Assembly: GCA_041946825.1 (NCBI GenBank)
Contig: JBHGBD010000029.1
Location: 1-60,271 of the forward strand
From: CAZTHM01 sp041946825
GTDB taxonomy: Bacteria; Acidobacteriota; Terriglobia; UBA7540
Reading direction: 5' to 3'
DNA: 60,271 nt
The position numbers and the translations under genes were made by a program. Every line of letters starts with the position of its first letter. Within the stretch, counting starts at the first letter, position 1. This document shows, one piece after another, positions 32,605 through 40,949 of this stretch. The notes under the pieces were generated by a model. That model did no database searches. It saw only the letters and a list, made by a program, of their open reading frames with translations, and was not told the DNA's origin.

Positions 32605-35325
32605 ATGCGCTCCAAAAAAGTGAATCGGTCTCGCCGCTCATTCCTGAAGAAAGTGGGCACCGGAGTTCCCACCATTTCGCTGGTTCTGAAGAATGCCCAG
32701 GGCGGCCAGGCGCCGCCCACCGGCGCGGCGGGAACTCCTCGACATTCGACGAAGTTCACGCCGGTTGACCTGACCACATTCTTCAACTGCTCTCCCCGGG
32801 ACTTCGGCCCGCGGGCGCGCGCGAGAGAGTTGACCGGCGACGCTTTGGGCGATGGGCTGATTCGCCCTCTCGCGGGAAGGCAGAATCTCCACGGAATGCC
32901 ATTTTGGCTGGGTCCGGGGGGACTTGAAAGGAAGTCCTGGGTGGCCTTAAGCACCAAGCCCGCGGCGTGGACGACTCGGACTCTCTCGCTTCCTGTGACG
33001 CAGCCGACGCGGTTTGCCTGCCTGATGTCGTTCTGCGACTGGGATCCGAACGAGACCCCTCCGCCCGCCACCGACGTCGTCGAACAGGTCGGACAGGTTC
33101 TTGGCGAACTCGTGTTTGTCTACGCCGACGGCAGCGAGAAGGCCGTCCCCATCCGAAGGCGGTTCGAGGTCAATTCCCCGGCGATTTTCTGGGGGCATTC
33201 GGCATTCGCGGCCGAGCCTCACCTGAAGGATGCTCCGCGCAAGCTCTCCGACCCGCTTCGCAACGGAATGGATTGGGGCCAGCTTCAAACCGCCGCCGAT
33301 GATAATGCCGAGCCGGCCTCGCCCGACGGCCGTCCTCCCGCGCTTTTCTGGGTTTCGGCGTTGGAGAATCCCCAGCCGGAGAAGAAGCTCAAGGCCGTGC
33401 GCCTCGAGGCGAAATCCGAGGACCCTCTGCTCATCTGCGGGCTGACGTTCTTCCGCGGAAAGGAAAATCCGCTGCGCTACGAGCGGCTTAATCTGTACCG
33501 CCTGGCGTTGCCCGAGCCTACTGCGGAGCAGAAGAACCGCTGGAAAGTCCAGGTTGATATGGGCGTGGTAGCGCGGCAATACGTGTTGCCGGATTTTACG
33601 CCAGCGGAGTGGCTGGCCGCGCCCGGAAAAGGGTTGGGCGAGCGCAACAATCCCGTCAAGGGCGCCAAGTATCTCTACGCCGAAGTCACGGCGAGCCGTG
33701 AAGCCACGCTCGCTCTCACTAACACCAGAACCGGCAGGCGTTATGAATTCGATCTGGGAAGCGTGACACCCGGTAAAGAAACCGAAGCCCGGCCCAGCGG
33801 GGCGCGCATCGAGTTTCTCGAGTCGCAGAAGACCTGGCTGCACGGTCAAGTCGTCGATTCGTCCACGGGCAAACCTACGCCGGTTCGCCTGGCCTTCCGC
33901 TCGAAGGATGGCCGCTACATTCCGCCCTACGGACATCGCACCGAAATCAACGACGCGTGGTTCCAGGACTACGGCGCGGACCTCAAGTTGATGGACACAT
34001 CCTTTGCTTACGTTGACGGAACGTTTCAGGTGGAGCTGCCCGTCGGGGAAGTGTTCGTCGAGATGACGAAGGGATTCGAATACGAAGCCGCGCGCCAGAG
34101 GCTCACCATTGAACCCGGCCAACGCGAACTGAAACTCGAAATCATGCGCCACGTCGATTGGCGCTCCAAAGGCTGGGTGACGGCGGACACGCACACTCAT
34201 TTCCTCTCACCCTCAACCGCCGTGCTGGAAGGACAGGCCGAGGGATTGAACCTCGTGAGCCTGCTGGCGGCGCAGTGGGGAGATCTGTTCACGAACGTCG
34301 GAGACCTTCCCTACGGCCCGCTGGTTTCGAAGGATGGCGAGACCCGCGTCGAAATCAACACCGAGAACCGCCAGCATATCCTCGGCCACCTTGGCCTCGT
34401 GGGTGGGCATGGGGCGCCGGCGTTTCCGATGTCGGCGAGCGGGCTGAGCGAAAGCTACCTCGGCGACCCGCTATGGAACAGCCTCGCCCACTGGACCGAC
34501 GCGCAGCACGAACGCGGCGGGTTGGTTGTCGCCGTGCATTTTCCGTATCCCACGGCAGAGCTCGCCGCCGATATCGCGCTTGGCAAGATCGACGCGGTCG
34601 AGCTCTATCCCTACGGCGAGAACTTCAGCACCCTGCGGTTCTACGACTGGTATCGATACCTGAATTGCGGATATCGACTTCCCGCCGTCGGCGGCACCGA
34701 CAAGATGGGAGCGTACATGCCTGTGGGAGCGAACCGCACCTACGCCTTCCTGGGACAACAGGAATTCAATTTCGAGAACTGGGCCAAAGCAGTCCGCAGC
34801 GGAAACACTTTCATGACCACGGGACCACTGCTCAACTTCACCGCCGACGGCCACGCCCCCGGTGAGGAGATCGAAATCGGGCCGGGGGGCGCCACCATCG
34901 AACTCCAGGTGGATGTCCGGAGCTACGTGCCATTTCACCGCGTCGAATTCATCTGGAACGGTAAAGTCATGGCGTCGCATGACGACCGCGGAGGGCGGCG
35001 CGACTTCGTTCTGGCCGAGAAGATCCACGTCGACACGCCAGGCTGGGTCGCCGCGCGCTGTGCTTCCCGCCTGGGTCCCACGAGTGTCTGGGGGCTGAGC
35101 ATCCAGGCGCACACATCGCCGGTCTATTTCAAGGTCGCGGGGCAGGAGCTTTTCTCCCCGCCCGCGGCGGCGTACATGCTGACCCTCATCGACGGAGCCG
35201 AGACGTGGGTCAAGCAGTTGGCCACCCGCCCCGACCCCGAGCGCCTGGCGCGCGTGCTCAAGACTTTCTCGGACGCCCGCGAGGCTGTGCATCTGCGCAT
35301 GCATCAGCATGGGATCAAGCACTGA
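32605..35325 (+). CDS. CehA/McbA-type PHP metallohydrolase, Tat-exported
   Basis: A 906-residue protein. The N-terminus carries a Tat-like motif (NRSRRSFLKKVGTG). The middle has beta-rich domains (~60-480) including a carboxypeptidase-regulatory-like part (TWLHGQVVDSSTGKPTPVRLAF). The C-terminal half has the PHP-type metal motif WVTADTHTHFL, then NRQHILGHLGL, VAVHFPYP and GGTDKMGAYMPVG, typical of CehA/McbA family hydrolases. It may hydrolyse an ester or amide substrate in the periplasm. AAGGAGG lies 8 bases before the ATG at 32605. It is 50 bases after the ABC transporter operon and may belong to it. Confidence 0.85.
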   Translation: MRSKKVNRSRRSFLKKVGTGVPTISLVLKNAQGGQAPPTGAAGTPRHSTKFTPVDLTTFFNCSPRDFGPRARARELTGDALGDGLIRPLAGRQNLHGMPFWLGPGGLERKSWVALSTKPAAWTTRTLSLPVTQPTRFACLMSFCDWDPNETPPPATDVVEQVGQVLGELVFVYADGSEKAVPIRRRFEVNSPAIFWGHSAFAAEPHLKDAPRKLSDPLRNGMDWGQLQTAADDNAEPASPDGRPPALFWVSALENPQPEKKLKAVRLEAKSEDPLLICGLTFFRGKENPLRYERLNLYRLALPEPTAEQKNRWKVQVDMGVVARQYVLPDFTPAEWLAAPGKGLGERNNPVKGAKYLYAEVTASREATLALTNTRTGRRYEFDLGSVTPGKETEARPSGARIEFLESQKTWLHGQVVDSSTGKPTPVRLAFRSKDGRYIPPYGHRTEINDAWFQDYGADLKLMDTSFAYVDGTFQVELPVGEVFVEMTKGFEYEAARQRLTIEPGQRELKLEIMRHVDWRSKGWVTADTHTHFLSPSTAVLEGQAEGLNLVSLLAAQWGDLFTNVGDLPYGPLVSKDGETRVEINTENRQHILGHLGLVGGHGAPAFPMSASGLSESYLGDPLWNSLAHWTDAQHERGGLVVAVHFPYPTAELAADIALGKIDAVELYPYGENFSTLRFYDWYRYLNCGYRLPAVGGTDKMGAYMPVGANRTYAFLGQQEFNFENWAKAVRSGNTFMTTGPLLNFTADGHAPGEEIEIGPGGATIELQVDVRSYVPFHRVEFIWNGKVMASHDDRGGRRDFVLAEKIHVDTPGWVAARCASRLGPTSVWGLSIQAHTSPVYFKVAGQELFSPPAAAYMLTLIDGAETWVKQLATRPDPERLARVLKTFSDAREAVHLRMHQHGIKH

Positions 35326-35327
35326 AG

Positions 35328-35348
35328 CAGGAGTCGGGAGTCAGGAGT
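35328..35348. repeat. Short heptad repeat, 3 units
   Basis: CAGGAGT, CGGGAGT, CAGGAGT follow the stop codon of the metallohydrolase after 2 bases. This is the shortest of nine loci with a 7-base period and has no inverted partner. Confidence 0.7.
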
Positions 35349-35463
35349 CCAAAGACGGACGAGGCCCCAATCCCGCGACGGTTTGACACGCCTTGGCCGA
35401 TGGCGTAGTGTCGCCATCAAGAATTTTCGCGAATCCCGACTTCCCCGCGGAAGGAGATCCGGA

Positions 35464-35670
35464 ATGGAAAAGCACCTCATCAATTACACCCATTGGCTGG
35501 GTGTGGCTGCCGCAGCCGTTGCCTTGGTCTGGCGCGTCCTGATTATTGCCGGAGTGCCCGAAAAGGTTCTGGGCCTGAGCTACATGACCGCGTACAAGGG
35601 AGCGCTGATTTTCTTTCTGGCGGCGATCGCTACCGCCAGCTGTGTCTGGATCAAGGGCCAGAAGACCTAA
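35464..35670 (+). CDS. Small two-helix membrane protein, 68 aa
   Basis: A 68-residue protein with two hydrophobic helices (~10-30 and ~43-62) linked by a short loop (GVPEKVLGLSYMTAYKG). I do not recognise the family; the C-terminus is basic (WIKGQKT). A strong Shine-Dalgarno GGAAGGAG precedes the ATG at 35464, which makes translation likely despite the small size. It stands alone between the metallohydrolase and the KduD-type gene. The 181 bases after it show no feature I can support. Confidence 0.65.
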   Translation: MEKHLINYTHWLGVAAAAVALVWRVLIIAGVPEKVLGLSYMTAYKGALIFFLAAIATASCVWIKGQKT

Positions 35671-35851
35671 GACGCTTGCCTGCCAACTCCTCGCACTTGC
35701 TACAAAGGCAGAATTCGCCGCGTCCGTGTCCTCGTATCCAGGACTCTTCCTGACATTGACGTTCACTCTCTAAGCAGCGCGCTGTTGAAGTCGAAGGGCT
35801 GGGCGGATTAGTATCGTGAGCCACGTGTCTCAATCGTGAGGTGAAGATTCC

Positions 35852-36610
35852 GTGCGGGATGCATTCAGGTTGGATGGTTGTACGGCGCTGGTCACCGGCG
35901 GCGCGACGGGAATCGGACGCGCCGCGGCGCTTGCCCTGGCAGAGGCGGGGGCCGACGTGGCCGTCCTCGGGCACACGCACGACCCCGCGGAAGCTCGGCG
36001 GGCCATCGAGGCGCTGGGCCGGCGCACGCTCAGCTTCCAGGGCGACTTGACCAAAGCGGTTTTCCGCAACCTGGTGGTGGACGACATTCTCCGCCGCTGG
36101 GGGCACATCGACATCCTGGTGAACAACGCGGGAACGATCGCTCGCGGGCCGGCGGCTGACGCCGACGAATCGGAGTGGGATCGAGTCATCCAGTTGAATC
36201 TCACGACGATGTTCCGCATGTGCCAGCGCGTGGGCCGCGTCATGATCGAGCAGAAGCGCGGCAAGATCATCAACCTGGCGTCGCTGTTGAGCTTCTCGGG
36301 AGGCATCAACGTCATTTCCTACGCGGCGAGCAAGGGCGGCGTGGCTCAGATCACCAAGGGGCTCGCCAATGAGTGGGCGAAGCTGGGCGTCAATGTCAAC
36401 GCCATCGCGCCCGGTTACATTCTGACGGATTTCACCCGAGTCCTCTACGAAGACCCGGTCCGGGGCCCCCAGATCACCGAGCGAATCCCCGTCGGACACT
36501 GGGGCAGCACGGACGACTTGAAGGGCCCGGTCGTATTTCTCGCCTCACGGGCGTCGGATTACGTCCACGGGCACATTCTCGTGGTGGATGGAGGGTGGAT
36601 GGCAAGGTAA
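35852..36610 (+). CDS. kduD: KduD-type SDR (2-dehydro-3-deoxy-D-gluconate 5-dehydrogenase-like)
   Basis: A 252-residue classical SDR: cofactor motif TGGATGIGRA, NNAGTI, catalytic SerLeuLeu region, Tyr-Lys in YAASKGGVAQITK. The stretch LANEWAKLGVNVNAIAPGYI and the C-terminus ASDYVHGHILVVDGGWMAR match KduD proteins closely from memory. KduD converts 2-dehydro-3-deoxy-gluconate isomers in uronate/pectin breakdown. A GTG start at 35852 follows a GAGGTGAAG sequence. The zinc alcohol dehydrogenase downstream and the sugar-acid-type MFS gene at 49942 would fit sugar-acid catabolism, but KduI and KdgK are not here. Confidence 0.85.
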   Translation: MRDAFRLDGCTALVTGGATGIGRAAALALAEAGADVAVLGHTHDPAEARRAIEALGRRTLSFQGDLTKAVFRNLVVDDILRRWGHIDILVNNAGTIARGPAADADESEWDRVIQLNLTTMFRMCQRVGRVMIEQKRGKIINLASLLSFSGGINVISYAASKGGVAQITKGLANEWAKLGVNVNAIAPGYILTDFTRVLYEDPVRGPQITERIPVGHWGSTDDLKGPVVFLASRASDYVHGHILVVDGGWMAR

Positions 36611-36616
36611 TTTGAA

Positions 36617-36714
36617 GATTGGCGATTGTCGATTGATGATTGCCATGGCGGAGGAGCGACACCGTTCAGTTGAAGGGCGATACTGGCAACCATCAATTCT
36701 CAATCCTCAATCAT
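36617..36714. repeat. Inverted pair of heptad repeats (GATTGNN / CAATCNT)
   Basis: Left arm: GATTGGC, GATTGTC, GATTGAT, GATTGCC (36617-36644), starting 7 bases after the KduD-type stop codon. Right arm: CAACCAT, CAATTCT, CAATCCT, CAATCAT (36687-36714). The arms are approximate reverse complements separated by 42 bases, so a hairpin of about 25 base pairs can form upstream of the alcohol dehydrogenase start. Confidence 0.8.
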
Positions 36715-36746
36715 CGATTGAATCCACTCGCCAGGGGTCAGGAGCG

Positions 36747-37763
36747 ATGCAAGCCGGAGTTTACACGGGCCCGCACGAAATCGAGGCGCGGGAGTGGCCA
36801 GTCCCCGAAACGGCCGCGGGCGAAGTGCTGGTGCGCGTGCGCTATGCGGGCATCTGCGGCAGCGACCTGCTGATCCATAGCGGCAGGCATCCGCGCGTGG
36901 TCCCTCCACGGGTCCTGGGGCACGAGATTTTCGGAACGGTCGCGGACGCGCGCCCGCCCGCCGATGCCGCATGGAAAGCCGGGACGCGTGTGGCTGTCTA
37001 CCCGCTCATTTCCTGCGGACGCTGCGCCCCCTGCCGCGAGGGCAACGCGCATGTTTGCGACAAGCTCGGCCTGATCGGCATCGACACCGACGGCGGCATC
37101 GCTGATTACGTCAAGGTCTTGCCGAACCAAATCGTCACGGTCCCTGACGCCGTCAGCGACGAGCAGGCGGCGCTGATCGAACCCCTTTCCGTGGCCGTGC
37201 ACGTCGTGCGCCGCTCGGGCTTCCGGCCCGGAGACATAACGCTGGTGATGGGCGGCGGCCCGATTGGAAACCTGATCGCCCAGGTTTTGCGTGCTTCCGG
37301 CGCCGGCGCCGTGGTTCTCACCGAGGTGAAAACTCAACGTCGCGCCCTAGCCGAACAGCTCCGTCTGACGACCGTGAACCCTACCGAGGAAAATCTTCGC
37401 GGCGCGGTCGAGCGGATTACCGGCGCGCGGTTTGTGGACCTCGTATTTGAGGCGAGCGGCGCGGCCGTCGCCTACCGTGATGCCGTGGCAGTCTGCAAGG
37501 TCCGCGGAGAAATCGTCCTCGTGGGTCTTCCCAAGACTCTCCCCGAAGTGGACGTGCTGAATCTGGTCTTCAAGGAAATCCAGACGACCGGCGCGCGTGT
37601 CTACACGCTCAAGGATTACCGGGCGGCGATCGCGCTTCTGGAACGCGGGGCAGTAGATGTCATACCGCTCATCACAGACCGCCTTGCGCTCTCCGAAGTT
37701 GCCAGGGGCTTCGAGAACATGCGCGACGCCGAATCCAGCCTCAAGATCCTCTTCGCGCCGTAA
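36747..37763 (+). CDS. Zinc-dependent alcohol dehydrogenase (sorbitol/threonine dehydrogenase type)
   Basis: A 338-residue MDR enzyme with catalytic-zinc residues in ICGSDLLIHSG and GHEIFG, the four structural-zinc cysteines in SCGRCAPCREGNAHVCDKL, IEPLSVAVHVVRR, and cofactor loop VMGGGPIGNLIAQ. The length and the GHE/IEP pattern fit polyol or threonine dehydrogenases rather than simple alcohol dehydrogenases. CAGGAG lies close to the ATG at 36747 (2-base spacing), so translation may be modest. Its neighbour is KduD-like, suggesting a sugar or sugar-acid substrate. Confidence 0.9.
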   Translation: MQAGVYTGPHEIEAREWPVPETAAGEVLVRVRYAGICGSDLLIHSGRHPRVVPPRVLGHEIFGTVADARPPADAAWKAGTRVAVYPLISCGRCAPCREGNAHVCDKLGLIGIDTDGGIADYVKVLPNQIVTVPDAVSDEQAALIEPLSVAVHVVRRSGFRPGDITLVMGGGPIGNLIAQVLRASGAGAVVLTEVKTQRRALAEQLRLTTVNPTEENLRGAVERITGARFVDLVFEASGAAVAYRDAVAVCKVRGEIVLVGLPKTLPEVDVLNLVFKEIQTTGARVYTLKDYRAAIALLERGAVDVIPLITDRLALSEVARGFENMRDAESSLKILFAP

Positions 37764-38099
37764 CGTGCCCCTCGGCGTGATTTCACCGGACAAGTAGTCG
37801 CGGCGCGATTTCTCGCATTGTGAGATGGACGCTTTGTTCATCGATGTGAGCCATGCTGTCGCTGTTCCTCGGTAGCACCTCAATAGCCGATTGCCGATCA
37901 AGGACTTAGCCCTGCGAGTGCAGGTCCCTGGCGGGAAGCTCCGTGGCACTTGGGGTGCAAGACCCCAGGCGGGTCGGAGCCGCCGTCGGCTTGCGCGAAT
38001 TTGTCCGAACTCAGGACACAGGCAGTAAGCTCGTGCTGGCGTGCGGCCCACGCCTTGGGTGACGGAGTTCCGGACCGAGTGATTCGCAGGAGGAACAGA
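37764..38099 (+). other. 336-base gap with a GC-rich structured leader
   Basis: No gene is visible. From about 37905 the sequence is rich in possible stems: CTTGGGGT/ACCCCAGG (8 bp with one G-U), GGCGG/CCGCC and GCGTG/CACGC. It ends in AGGAGG before the ATG at 38100. A long structured 5' leader for the small secreted protein is plausible. I could not match it to a known riboswitch class. Confidence 0.3.
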
Positions 38100-38465
38100 A
38101 TGTTCAACAGGCTCATCAAAAATGTCCTGGCGCTGGGAGCGACAATCATCCTCTTTGCTGCTGTAGCACTGGCTGACAAAGGGAAGACGGTCGACGTGTT
38201 CACCGACGCGGTTCTCCCCGACGGCCAAGTTTTGAAGGCCGGTGAATATCAAGTCGTTGTCAGCGAAAGCGAAAAGGAAGTCCAATTCCTGAAGAAAGGC
38301 AAAGTGGTCGCAAAGCATCCCTGCCAATCCACTGAAGTCAAGCGAGTCAATCGCTACAATGAGGTTCGTTACGTCGAGAGCTCGGACAAGAAGCAGCACA
38401 TGACCGAGATCCGGTTTGCGGGCAAGAGCTACGTCCTTAATCTCGACGTCAAGCAGGGGATGTAG
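38100..38465 (+). CDS. Small secreted protein of acidobacterial type, 121 aa
   Basis: A 121-residue protein with a signal peptide (MFNRLIKNVLALGATIILFAAVALA) and a ~95-residue beta-rich mature domain: VFTDAVLPDGQVLKAGEYQVVVSE, VQFLKKGKVVAKHPC, EVRYVES, HMTEIRFAGKSYVLNLD. Similar short exported proteins recur in Acidobacteria, often in many copies, with no known function. AGGAGG lies 6-7 bases before the ATG at 38100; a longer frame from 37950 lacks a Shine-Dalgarno and would bury the signal peptide. Confidence 0.8.
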   Translation: MFNRLIKNVLALGATIILFAAVALADKGKTVDVFTDAVLPDGQVLKAGEYQVVVSESEKEVQFLKKGKVVAKHPCQSTEVKRVNRYNEVRYVESSDKKQHMTEIRFAGKSYVLNLDVKQGM

Positions 38466-38686
38466 GCCCCACGCGGCCGCGCGCGGGTTTCTCGGAACTT
38501 CTCGCCTCCCATCGTCGCAAGCGGACCCCGGAGGCGGGAAGCCTAGCGTGGCGCCACCCACGCCTGACTTCCGATTGCAGAGGGAGCCGGGGTGATCACG
38601 GAGCGGATTCGTTTCCGCCCCCTATCCTTTCAGTCCTTCGCCGGGGACATTATTTCCGCACTCCTCCAAAGCGTCCTGGCGCGGCG

Positions 38687-38715
38687 TTGAAATCACGTTG
38701 GCCTTGGCATATAGT
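38687..38715 (+). promoter_or_regulatory. Strong sigma-70 promoter for the lipoprotein gene
   Basis: TTGAAA (38687-38692) and TATAGT (38710-38715) are separated by exactly 17 bases, in a 410-base gap (38466-38875) with no gene. The transcript would have a leader of about 155 bases. Just before the ATG, CCGCG-AAACCT-CGCGG forms a small hairpin abutting the GGGAGG ribosome binding site, which might limit translation. Nothing else is recognised in the gap. Confidence 0.6.
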
Positions 38716-38875
38716 GTGCGCCGCAAAACATTCCAGTCCCGCTCGTCACCCTGATTCCATCCCGAGGCAGGGAGCAGCGGGCCAATCGAGCTGCGGCGAG
38801 TGCCAAGTTCTGTGCCGCTTCGCCAGCGGGATGAGTTGACTCGGATCGCCGCCGCGAAACCTCGCGGGAGGATTC

Positions 38876-39766
38876 ATGATGCTTTCAATTCATTGTTCAC
38901 TATCCCGGACGGGCCGTATGCTGGCTCCCGTCCTGTTCACGCTGGTCCTGGCGCTGGCCTGCTCGGCGCCGGTGCCAAGGCCCACGGGAGTCGCCTACGA
39001 ATTCGACAGCGCCAAAGACATGTTCAAGAAGGGGCGCTTCGACAAGGCTCTGGATTTCACCGACGGGCCGGCGAACGCTTCACCCCCCAACGCCTTCACC
39101 GAGCGCGCCCTGCTGCTTCGCGTGGCCATCTACAGCGGGCAGGCCAAGGGCTATAAGGAACTGGTGGACGCTTATAAGAAGGGCGCCGACGCCACGAAGA
39201 ACACGCGCTTCAAATCCGATTACGAGCGCCTGCGACACGACTATCTCCAGTACGGCTCCCGGCTCGCCCTGGGTCTGGGAGACGCGGCGCACCGGCTGAC
39301 GGAAGGAAGTCAGCTCGCCAAAGAGCTGACCCTGGAGGCGCCCTACCCCACGGTCGAAGGGCCTCAAACCCTTCCGGCTCTGGCGCGGGTAATCGAAGGC
39401 GGCTGGATCGAGCCGGAGGAGCAGGAGTCCGCCGCGCGTGACGCGCAGATGAAGGGCATCGATGATGCGCTGGCGGAAATGGTCGGCGGCGACCGCTCGA
39501 AAGCCCGCACCGCGTTGGCTGCAGGTCCCGTCAAAATCAGCGGCGTGGATTTCGGGGTCTTCCTCGGCAGGCAACTCCTGGAGGCGGCCGCCTTCTTTGA
39601 CCGCAAACACATGCGTGATTCGATGAAGTTCCGCACGCTCTGCCAGGAAGCCGATGAGTCCGCCAAGGCCGTCCTGGCGCAGCTGAAGGAGGCTCCTGAT
39701 AAGGACAAGGAGAAGGCGGCCAAGAAACTTCAAGACGACATCAAGACGGCGCTCAAGAACATGTAA
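38876..39766 (+). CDS. Predicted lipoprotein, helical, function unknown
   Basis: A 296-residue protein with a hydrophobic N-terminus and a lipobox-like LALACSAP at about 28-35, so it is probably lipid-anchored. The mature part is helical with a TPR-like feel (AKDMFKKGRFDKALDF; AYKKGADATKNTRFKSDYERLRHDYLQYG) and ends in a charged helix (APDKDKEKAAKKLQDDIKTALKNM). I do not recognise the family. GGGAGG lies 5 bases before the ATG at 38876. A strong promoter upstream and an intrinsic terminator downstream mark it as a single-gene transcript. Confidence 0.75.
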   Translation: MMLSIHCSLSRTGRMLAPVLFTLVLALACSAPVPRPTGVAYEFDSAKDMFKKGRFDKALDFTDGPANASPPNAFTERALLLRVAIYSGQAKGYKELVDAYKKGADATKNTRFKSDYERLRHDYLQYGSRLALGLGDAAHRLTEGSQLAKELTLEAPYPTVEGPQTLPALARVIEGGWIEPEEQESAARDAQMKGIDDALAEMVGGDRSKARTALAAGPVKISGVDFGVFLGRQLLEAAAFFDRKHMRDSMKFRTLCQEADESAKAVLAQLKEAPDKDKEKAAKKLQDDIKTALKNM

Positions 39767-39791
39767 GGGCGTGAGCGCCCGTGACGTCAAC

Positions 39792-39833
39792 GGCCGGTCG
39801 CGCGCCTCGGCGGGCGACCGGCCTTTCTGTTTT
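39792..39833 (+). terminator. Intrinsic terminator
   Basis: A perfect 10-bp stem GGCCGGTCGC (39792-39801) / GCGACCGGCC (39814-39823) with a 12-base loop is followed by TTTCTGTTTT. It lies 26 bases after the lipoprotein stop codon and is the clearest rho-independent terminator in the window. Confidence 0.85.
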
Positions 39834-39864
39834 CGGCGAATTCAAGCGAAGATCGGAGGACGCC

Positions 39865-40842
39865 ATGGCCGAAGCCGGCAGCAAGCCGAAAACTCTTCCT
39901 GGCATCCGCGTCGGACACGCCAGCGACTTTCGCGGCTTGACCGGCTGCACAGTGGTCCTCTGCGAAGGCGGCGCGGTTTGCGGCGCGGACATTCGCGGCT
40001 CGGCGGCGGGGACGCGTGAGCTCGCGCCCTGTCTTCCCGGCCATCTCGTCGAGCGCGTCCACGCTATCTTCCTCACCGGCGGAAGCGCCTTCGGACTGGA
40101 TGCCGCGGCGGGTGTCATGCAGTATCTGGAATCGCGCGGCGTGGGTTTTCCCGCCGGACGGAGCCGTGTCCCCATCGTGCCCGGCGCGGTGATCTTCGAT
40201 CTGAACGTCGGCTCGGCCAAGTCGCGGCCTGACCCGGGCATGGCCAAGTGGGCGTGCCGCAACGCCAGCGTCGAAGTCGTTGAAGGCTCGATCGGGGCGG
40301 GTACGGGAGCGACGGTCGGCAAACTCTTCGGCGTCGAGCAGGCGACCAAGGGCGGCGTGGGATTCGCGAGCCTGGCGATCGCCGGCGGCGTGGCGATTCA
40401 GGCGCTCGCCGTCGTCAACGCTTTCGGCGACGTCATCGATCCCTCAACCGGCCAGGTTCTCGCTGGCGCGCGCGCTGCACCGGATTCACGGCAGTTCGCC
40501 GTCACCAGTGAGCAGATGTTCAAAGGAAAAATCAGCAAACGTTTCGGCGCGACGAATACGACGCTCGTTGCGGTGATGACCAACGTCGCGCTGACCAAGG
40601 TGCAAGCGACCAAGATCGCGGAGATGGCGCACGACGGCCTGGCGCGCTCGATCCGCCCGGTTCATACGCAGTTCGATGGCGACCTGGTCTTTGCCCTCTC
40701 CCTCGGCACGAAGCGCGCCGACCTCAACACCCTCGGCACCGCCGCCGCGGAAGCGACCGCGCGCGCCATCGTCCGGGCGGTCAGTGCGGCGAAAAGTCTG
40801 GGCGGAATTCCCGCAGCGAAGGATCTCGCACGGAAAGAATAG
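39865..40842 (+). CDS. P1 family peptidase (DmpA/aminopeptidase type)
   Basis: A 325-residue P1 (DmpA/BapA-type) peptidase. Family signatures: LPGIRVGHASDFRGLTGCTVVLCE, ETREL-like AAGTRELAPC, HAIFLTGGSAFGLDAAAGVMQYLE, GATVGKLFG, and the self-processing region GATNTTLVAVMTNVALTK, where cleavage exposes the N-terminal nucleophile; here the residue is Thr rather than the Ser seen in DmpA. These enzymes release N-terminal residues from peptides, including D- or beta-amino acids in some. GGAGGACGCC precedes the ATG at 39865; the frame is open further up to 39781. Confidence 0.9.
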   Translation: MAEAGSKPKTLPGIRVGHASDFRGLTGCTVVLCEGGAVCGADIRGSAAGTRELAPCLPGHLVERVHAIFLTGGSAFGLDAAAGVMQYLESRGVGFPAGRSRVPIVPGAVIFDLNVGSAKSRPDPGMAKWACRNASVEVVEGSIGAGTGATVGKLFGVEQATKGGVGFASLAIAGGVAIQALAVVNAFGDVIDPSTGQVLAGARAAPDSRQFAVTSEQMFKGKISKRFGATNTTLVAVMTNVALTKVQATKIAEMAHDGLARSIRPVHTQFDGDLVFALSLGTKRADLNTLGTAAAEATARAIVRAVSAAKSLGGIPAAKDLARKE

Positions 40843-40852
40843 GAGTTGGCAG

Positions 40853-40949
40853 CCGGAATTCAGAATCCAGAGTTCAGAATAGAGGCACCTCGATTCTTCC
40901 TTCTTGCTTCTGGCTTCTGAATTCTGACTTCTGAATTCCGGATTCTTCC
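40853..40949. repeat. Inverted pair of heptad repeats between convergent genes
   Basis: Left arm: GAATTCA, GAATCCA, GAGTTCA, GAATAGA (40856-40883). Right arm: eight units each starting TTC (40894-40949): TTCTTCC, TTCTTGC, TTCTGGC, TTCTGAA, TTCTGAC, TTCTGAA, TTCCGGA, TTCTTCC. The outer 11 bp, CCGGAATTCAG (40853-40863) and CTGAATTCCGG (40931-40941), are perfectly complementary. It fills the space between two convergent genes and abuts the stop of the second, so it may serve as a two-way 3'-end element. Confidence 0.9.

Noticed and set aside
37347..38561. 404-codon minus-strand frame over the alcohol dehydrogenase end and gap
   Set aside because: It spans two plus-strand genes and a structured gap, with no motif or start signal.
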